Below are positions 58,540-64,000 of a stretch of 64,000 nt of DNA, piece by piece. The translations under genes were made by a program, and so were the position numbers. The DNA comes from Hevea brasiliensis (lineage: Eukaryota > Streptophyta > Magnoliopsida > Malpighiales > Euphorbiaceae), in assembly GCF_030052815.1 (NCBI RefSeq), contig NC_079495.1:113051677-113115676 (forward strand), in the 5' to 3' direction. A model generated the notes under the pieces. The model was not told the origin of the DNA, did no database searches, and saw nothing but the letters and a program-made list of their open reading frames with translations. Each line of letters starts with the position of its first letter. Within the stretch, counting starts at the first letter, position 1.

Positions 58540-60330
58540 TTCCAATCTTAATTAAGAAGAGGGACCTAGACCTATTGAGTTGTTATACCAAAGGGAATTA
58601 TGAATTTGTTTGGCATGTAATATCCAGATTTGACAGAGTAAGAATTTAACTTGCCAAAGTGCCAAATCGATCGAGCCTAAAGAGAGCAATAAGAATAGAG
58701 AGAATATGCTTAACATCTTTTTCCAAAAAAATTCTATGAAGCACATTTAAATTTTAAGTGTTGGAAATTGGGTCAAGGAATTGAAAAGCCTAAATAATCT
58801 TAGGATTATGATTCGGTTTAACCAAAGGACTAGTTGGAAAACTCTTAGGGATCCATTTTTCCTCTTTACATAGGATAGAGTGACCATTAGCCATGTGCCA
58901 TATGAGTCCTTTTTCAAGAACTTTCCTACCCCACAAGATAGTCCTTTAGCCCCATGAAGTTTTGCTACCCTCCTGGGCTTGCATAAAAGAAGAGAAAGGG
59001 AAATATTTACGCTTTAACAACCTAGCTAGAAGGGTGTCCTACTTGGATAAAATGTGCCACCCCTGTCTTACTAGAAGGGCCATGTTAAAGCTCTCTAAAT
59101 TTTTAATCCCAACCCTCTTTTAGCTTTCAGCTCACAGAGGGAGTCCTAAGAAGCCCAATGAATTTTCCTTTCATCCTATTTTTATTCCCACCAAAAGTTA
59201 GAAATAACCAAACTTATCGACTTACATAGGCTAAAAGGCAGCTTGAAACAAGATATGGCATATACTAGAATAGCAGTTGCACTAGCCTTAACAAGGATCT
59301 CATGTCCCTATTTAAAAGTAAGTGTTCCTTCTATCCCATTGTCTTGTTAAAGATCTGATCCTTGATAGCTAAAAAAATTGGTCCTCTGTATCTTGGAATA
59401 TCCGCTAGAATACTAAGAAATTTATTTGACTGAGCCATTTTATGAATGTGAAGATGAAAAACAATCCAACTTCTAAGATCTAGAGGAGTATTAGAGCTAA
59501 AAATGAGACTAGATTTGTGTAAGTTGATTGATTGGCCACTAGCTGTTGAGTATGCATTAAGAATTTGATCAATCTTCCTTGCCTTAGTCATGGATGCCTT
59601 GGAAAAAAGTATGGAATCATAAGTGAAAAGCAAGTAAGAAATTAAAGGTCCATATCTAAAAATGGATAAACCCTATAAGGAAGACATAATGATGTTATGA
59701 GAGAGTCCTTCAACACAAAAAAAAATAATAATAATAATAAATAGGGGCAGAGAGGATCCCTTTGGCAAAGACCCCATGATGGCTTGATAAAACCTGATCT
59801 GTGACCATTAATTTGAAGTGAATACGAGGCCATACTAACACATTCCATAATCCACTGAATCCACTTCCCATAAAACCCGAAGCAATGGAGCATGTGTCTT
59901 AGAAAGGGCCACTTTACACATTCATAGACCTTGCTCACATCTAATTTCAGTACCATCCCATAATTTCTATTGCTTCTTTTATGTTTGAGGCAGTGCATTA
60001 ACTCAAGATTAATCAAGATGTTGTTGGAAATCAGTTAATCTTTCATAAACACACTTTTTCCAGGACCGATGATTAGGTTCATGATGGGCTACAATCTAAA
60101 TTTTAAGACTTTCAATATTATTTTATAAATCACAATGTACAAACCAATAGGTTTGAGATCCCTCATGGTTTAGACATCTTTGATTTTCGAGATCCAGGTT
60201 TTAATAGTGTGATTTATCCCTCCAGGCATAGTCCCATCTACAAAGAAATGTTGGATAGCTGCACAAACATCAAAACTAATAGTATCCCAATATTTCTAAA
60301 AAAATGAACTAGTGAGACCATTATTTCTTG
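58540..60330 (-). pseudogene. LINE reverse transcriptase
   Basis: The N-terminal part (60016-59642) reads KHKRSNRNYGMVLKLDVSKV, YECVKWPFLRHMLHCFGFYG and GLCQRDPLCPYLL (usual G-RQGDPLSPYLF). The active-site frame (59633-59331) has FTYDSILFSKAS where FADD is expected, so the catalytic Asp pair is lost. INLHKSSLIFSSN and FLSILADIPRYRG (usual YLG.P) follow. Bases 58540-59330 and 60017-60330 hold broken C- and N-terminal remnants. Confidence 0.78.
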
Positions 60331-61032
60331 GGGATTTGGATGGGTTTATTACACAGGTGTTTCTCCTAATTTCTTCAATAGATACTAGCTTGATTATTTG
60401 GGTATTCATCTCTTCTGACACTTTTCTTTGAAAATTTCGAGTGACATTCATGAATTCAGATGGCCTTTATTGATGTATAAATGAGATGGAAGTAGGTTAT
60501 CGCAATGGATTTAATATCATGCACAGGAGTCTTTTATTCCCTTTAGTTATTTTGAAGTCTTACAATGGTATTCCTCTTCCTTTTTTAAGCATATTTGACA
60601 TGCAAGTAAGTTGTGCTATGGTTGCCCAAGTGAAGCCATAATTTTCTAACCTTTTATGCCCAATTCTTCTCTTCATTTTTAATCTCCATCTCCAAATCCT
60701 TTTTGACACCTCTTTCCTTTTTTACATCCAAACTCATTTGTTTCTCTTGGTTGCTTTCAATTGATCTTGTAATTCCATGATATGTCTTAGAATTAAGAAA
60801 TTATTCTTGCTAACAGTCCATAAGAGCATGCCTATAAGACTTTATATTTGAAAAAAAAAATAAGTGTGAACCTAGTTGCTTAATTCCTAAACCTTAGAGA
60901 TAACCTGTACCACAACTAGATTCTGGAGCCAATGGTTATTAAATCTAAAAATTTTCATGGCTTTTTGGATTGTGGGATCTAGTTGAAGAAAAATTGGGTA
61001 GTGATTCGAGCCCATGTCTTAAAGGTGCTGAA
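60331..61032 (-). other. LINE linker region, no readable domain
   Basis: Between endonuclease and RT. Expected to encode the linker of ORF2, but I see only short frames. A10 tract at 60850-60859. Confidence 0.45.
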
Positions 61033-61560
61033 CTACTGCGTTGGGGTGTGAAAAAGCCACTGAGAAGAAACGAGGCATCTGTCCAAGCACTTTTGTATAT
61101 TAGCAATCCCATTTTTATAGTTGTTAGAAGTATAAATGGGGCCTTTGAACCCCAAATCTATGAGATGCAAATAATTTACAAAGTGCCAAAATAGGTGAGT
61201 TTTCGGTTCCACATGGCTTAAACCTCCTCTTTTTTCCTTAATCTTCAAAAAGGAGTTGAAGTCACCCACTATCAGTAAATTTGACAATTGATTATAATAG
61301 TTAATAAGAAACTCAAATTTATCACTCATAGCATCCATAACAGAACTAACATAAACCAGAATCAAATTCCAATTCATTCCACTTATAAGATCCACAATAG
61401 TAGAATGGATAAAGAATCTACACATTTTAACAATGGAGACATTACAATCAGATTGCCAAACAAGAGCAAGCCCTTTAACTAAGCCTTAGGGATTAACCAT
61501 CATCGTATCAAAAGGACCACATCTACTGATAATTCTTTTAATAAAACTACTCGTATTTTT
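61033..61560 (-). pseudogene. LINE endonuclease (EEP family)
   Basis: L1 endonuclease nicks target DNA. The frame 61425-61033 shows LLIVGDFNSFLKIKEKRGG (the GDFN motif with its catalytic Asp and Asn), FVNYLHLIDLGFKGPIYTSN and RCLVSSQWLF. Upstream to about 61560, GLALVWQSDCNVSIVK matches the N-terminal strand. The usual 'RLDR' reads CLDR. Confidence 0.8.
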
Positions 61561-63207
61561 TAGTCTACATTAGGAAAACAAAATGAGGAGAATGGGTGTT
61601 GCATAGCCCTTTGAGGGTATGGACTATCAGGGGGTTCCCTACACGTATATAGTTTCAAGACAGAAGGTTCATTGATTAAAGTAAGGCCATTTTGGCTAGC
61701 CTCCTCCACCTTATTTGTGTTTGGTTCCATAGAGCAAAATTCCTTACAGATAATGTCTTCATCTTCCTTTGTTCAGACTCTTTTTCCTTTCCCAGTGTTA
61801 GTAACTATCTCTTATCAGTCACTTCAGTTCCTAGTTCTTGATTAATTTCCCAAATGATTACTCTTTGTTATTCCTTACCTTTAGAGCGTGCTGGTCATTT
61901 CCAACTATGGTAAGGAGGAGCTATTTGATCTCTAAAATCATGGCTAGTAAAAGCCTTTAAAACCTCATGTTTGCTACTAGGAGGGAACAAATTCGCAATA
62001 ATATGGACCAACTGGTCCCATGATAACATTCTTTTAAGGCCTATTTCTCTATCTGGAATGGCAAGAGTAGTATAGAGGCTTGTAAAATGTTCTTTTTTAT
62101 TCTGCTAGTTGCCATGGGCTTTAACAAGTTGGTCATTTTCATTTTGGGTAGGTAGGCTTTATTGGTGTTTACAAAGATCAGTTTATTATTGGGAAATTTT
62201 GGGCTGAGGTAGAGATGGGTTCAAATTAATGGATGGGCCCATGAAAAGGAGTTTCTCTAAGTTAGATAAAGTACCATGTGGAAAGGTTGAGGTGTGAGAG
62301 GAAATAGTGATGGATGTAGGTTTGTGTAAAAAGCTTAAAACTATTGCTTGGAAGTGCTGCATCAACTAAGGGTGGTTTTTAAAAAAGGTTTCTAGAGATA
62401 TATGTTTAATGCCTATGGAGTCAAGGTACTTTTAGAAGTAATAAGGGGTTTGGCTATCCGCAAACACTTTTGGCTGACCGACACTAGGAGGCATGAGTGT
62501 GGGGTCATGACTTGAGGTTTCCAAAAAATGGAAAGCCACTAAAAACTATTATTCATCTGGTTTAAGCTAACTCTTTTAAGCAATAACTGGTAAGGCAACT
62601 TGAGATTAGGAATTAAAGGTGGTTTTTTTTTTTTTTTTGGGGGGGGGGGGGAGGGATTAAAAAGGTTGATGTGAAGATGGGCTATGGAGTTAATGGGTTA
62701 AACAAAAGTTTAACAGAAAAGGAGGAAGGGTTTATGTGGCCGATTAAGTGTTTTAATGATTGGGTATTAAAAATTTCCTTCTTAGATGAGAGAGGGGGAG
62801 AAGAGGGCTGGGGAAGGATGTGATGAGTATTTTCTAAGGAAGATTGTAACATGGAAGTGTTTTATATTGAAAAGTTAAGTAACAAATTGGTACTTGAAGA
62901 AGTGGCCGAGGAGATGGGTGAATTGTTATTTCTACTAGGTGTCGATACTTTCAACTAGGGACCATAACCACATTTCAAAGGTAAGGAAGAATTAATATGC
63001 TTAAGTGGCAATGGACTATTATGCTTCAAATGACTCAGTAATGAGAGGTTTGTCAATCCTTACCACCTTTCTGATTTGCAGGAGGTGTGGTTGCCAATGA
63101 GACCTCTTTGAGTGAAATTGTGTTTCCACATGGCTGCTAATGAAATCGCCAATAGTTTTTGCATTATGAATTATTAGCTTTTTTAGTAAGAGTTCGAAAA
63201 CTTATAC
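61561..63207 (-). other. LINE ORF1 C-terminal part and ORF1-ORF2 junction, decayed
   Basis: No continuous frame. Fragments on the minus strand after ORF1 (VVRIDKPLITESF near 63060) fit the segment between DUF4283 and the zinc knuckle. A T16-G13 homopolymer junction lies at 62623-62651. Confidence 0.45.
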
Positions 63208-63618
63208 CTAGGTCAAAGAGACGTTAAATGTAAGTTCTACAAAACCTAAGTCTAGTGGCCATTCCCTAATTGAGATATGTTGATTTTGTATGTTCCATGA
63301 TCTATTTTCCAGCACATAGGTAGAGTCAACCTCATGATAGAATGAAAAGAGGAAAACATTATCTCCTTTGTTGGTAACTTGGAAATCCTTCCTTGTGTGC
63401 CACGATATAAAGAACACTACTTTAACTACGACTAAACTAGAGGTCTTAGTTAAGATGATCTTCCCCACTAGCAGCTTTTGTTGTAGAAGGAATCCCTTTT
63501 TCTCATCGGATTCCAAATCAAGAATGGAATCCATACAATTTAAATTTTTTGCTTTGTCGATGAGGTCTGAGACTAAAGTATTAAGTTCTGACATTATACT
63601 GCTGTAGAGTTGAGACAA
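63208..63618 (-). pseudogene. LINE ORF1 (DUF4283-like domain)
   Basis: The frame reads LLVGKIILTKTSSLVVVKVV, FISWHTRKDFQVTNKGDNVF, FSFYHEVDSTYVLENRSWN and ISIREWPLDLG. This matches the DUF4283 domain (usual LVGK...W... V.DLG.N.FLF.F....D...VL...PW...) of plant L1 ORF1 proteins, which bind RNA. The N-terminal 30 residues look native (MSELNTLVSDLIDKAKNLN). No zinc knuckle is recognisable downstream. Confidence 0.75.
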
Positions 63619-63711
63619 GTATGCAAAGTAGCATGGAATGGTAAAGATTAAATGTGGCTTTGATGAAGGAGAGTAGAAGGTTTGAATGGTGAAGTAATAT
63701 GTGAGGCAAGT

Positions 63712-64000
63712 TGTGACACCCCTTACCCGACTACAGTGTAGCCGAGCAAGTTATGCCACTCAGTGTGCCGAGCACTCTATTTTTATCTTAATTAATTTTT
63801 TTATCATAATTTTAAATATAACTTGTGAAATATAATTCATTTTAAGCCATTTATCGAAATTATTATTTCTTTGAGGTTCTGGAAATTTTAAAGAAAATCC
63901 GGCAGAATACCGGCTAAAAATGGAGAAAACAGTTCTTCGGAACCCGTGAAAAACACTTCTTATATTCATTTTCCATCATCTCAACTCCATTTATCAAATT
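63712..64000 (-). repeat. Family-C LTR end, minus orientation, leaving the window
   Basis: It starts tgtgacaccccttacccgac and is nearly the exact reverse complement of 47200-47483 (cggctacactgtagtcgggt, tttagccggtattctg). The short frame 63760-63969 is the same one seen at 47223-47408 and is not a gene. Confidence 0.88.

Larger units (their letters stand above)
57933..63620 (-). mobile_element. Degenerate L1-type LINE, interrupted by element D
   Basis: Reading leftward the order is ORF1 (DUF4283-like), endonuclease, reverse transcriptase, zinc-binding domain, RNase H start. This is the plant L1 order. The element is full of stops and frameshifts. Its 3' end is missing: sequence breaks at 57933, where the LTR of D ends, inside the RNase H domain, and the remainder is not on the far side of the C/D composite. 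A C-family LTR lies upstream at 63712. Confidence 0.85.

Noticed and set aside
1..64000. tRNA, rRNA or bacterial-type operons, riboswitches, phage or defence genes
   Set aside because: No cloverleaf, rRNA signature, ribosome-binding-site spaced gene clusters or such domains were seen. Introns and LTR elements show plant nuclear DNA.

Overview
This is a transposon-packed stretch of a eudicot nuclear genome. The evidence is AT-rich sequence, plant-type introns, chromodomain Ty3/gypsy elements, SIRE-type and other copia LTRs, hAT and L1-type LINE relics, and one plant Nudix hydrolase gene. A woody Euphorbiaceae such as rubber tree or cassava is my guess from general resemblance and is not demonstrated. 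Only one ordinary host gene is visible: a nine-exon Nudix hydrolase on the minus strand (coding 37641-40133). Almost everything else is nested, decayed mobile DNA.

Layout. 1-10431: Tekay/Del-like chromovirus 'A' on the minus strand, nearly complete, with its left LTR cut by the window edge; it sits in an older plus-strand LTR (10432-11396). 11397-14540: a gypsy LTR (minus) split by a copia solo LTR (11589-13690). 14541-17060: decayed gypsy gag-PR-RT 'B' (minus) with a 253-bp tandem duplication in gag. 17715-19003: a gene fragment of the 'putative gypsy type transposon' (PF04195-like) family (minus). 19003-21300: the 3' end of a copia element plus its 3' LTR (plus). 21345-23870: an hAT transposase pseudogene. 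24240-29206: a Tat/Ogre-like gypsy relic (minus) with a roughly 2.5-kb insertion. 29209-31625: two oppositely oriented LTR pieces around a 100-N assembly gap. 31626-33460: SIRE-like copia 3' end and LTR. 33551-35337: a small gypsy element with ATGAG target duplications and an internally inverted LTR/primer-binding segment. 37641-40870: the Nudix gene. 41760-42775: a tandemly duplicated GRF-zinc-finger pseudogene. 43334-57932: a composite of two chromovirus-type elements, 'C' (4.15-kb LTR, 354-bp interior) and 'D' (gag-pol with chromodomain), fused through a chimeric LTR. 57933-63620: a degenerate L1-type LINE (minus) whose RNase H end is cut by D. 63712-64000: a C-family LTR (minus) leaving the window.

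The genes do not form a pathway. The biology is retroelement turnover: nesting, LTR-LTR recombination, internal deletion and decay by stops and frameshifts. I found no convincing new gene system. The signals I rate most worth checking are the chimeric LTR fusion at 48373, a pair of adjacent stem-loops that recurs in LTRs of diverged families with compensatory base changes, an array of GGC-loop-GCC mini-hairpins in the same LTRs, and the inverted LTR/PBS structure at 33.5-34.2 kb. All alignments were made by eye.
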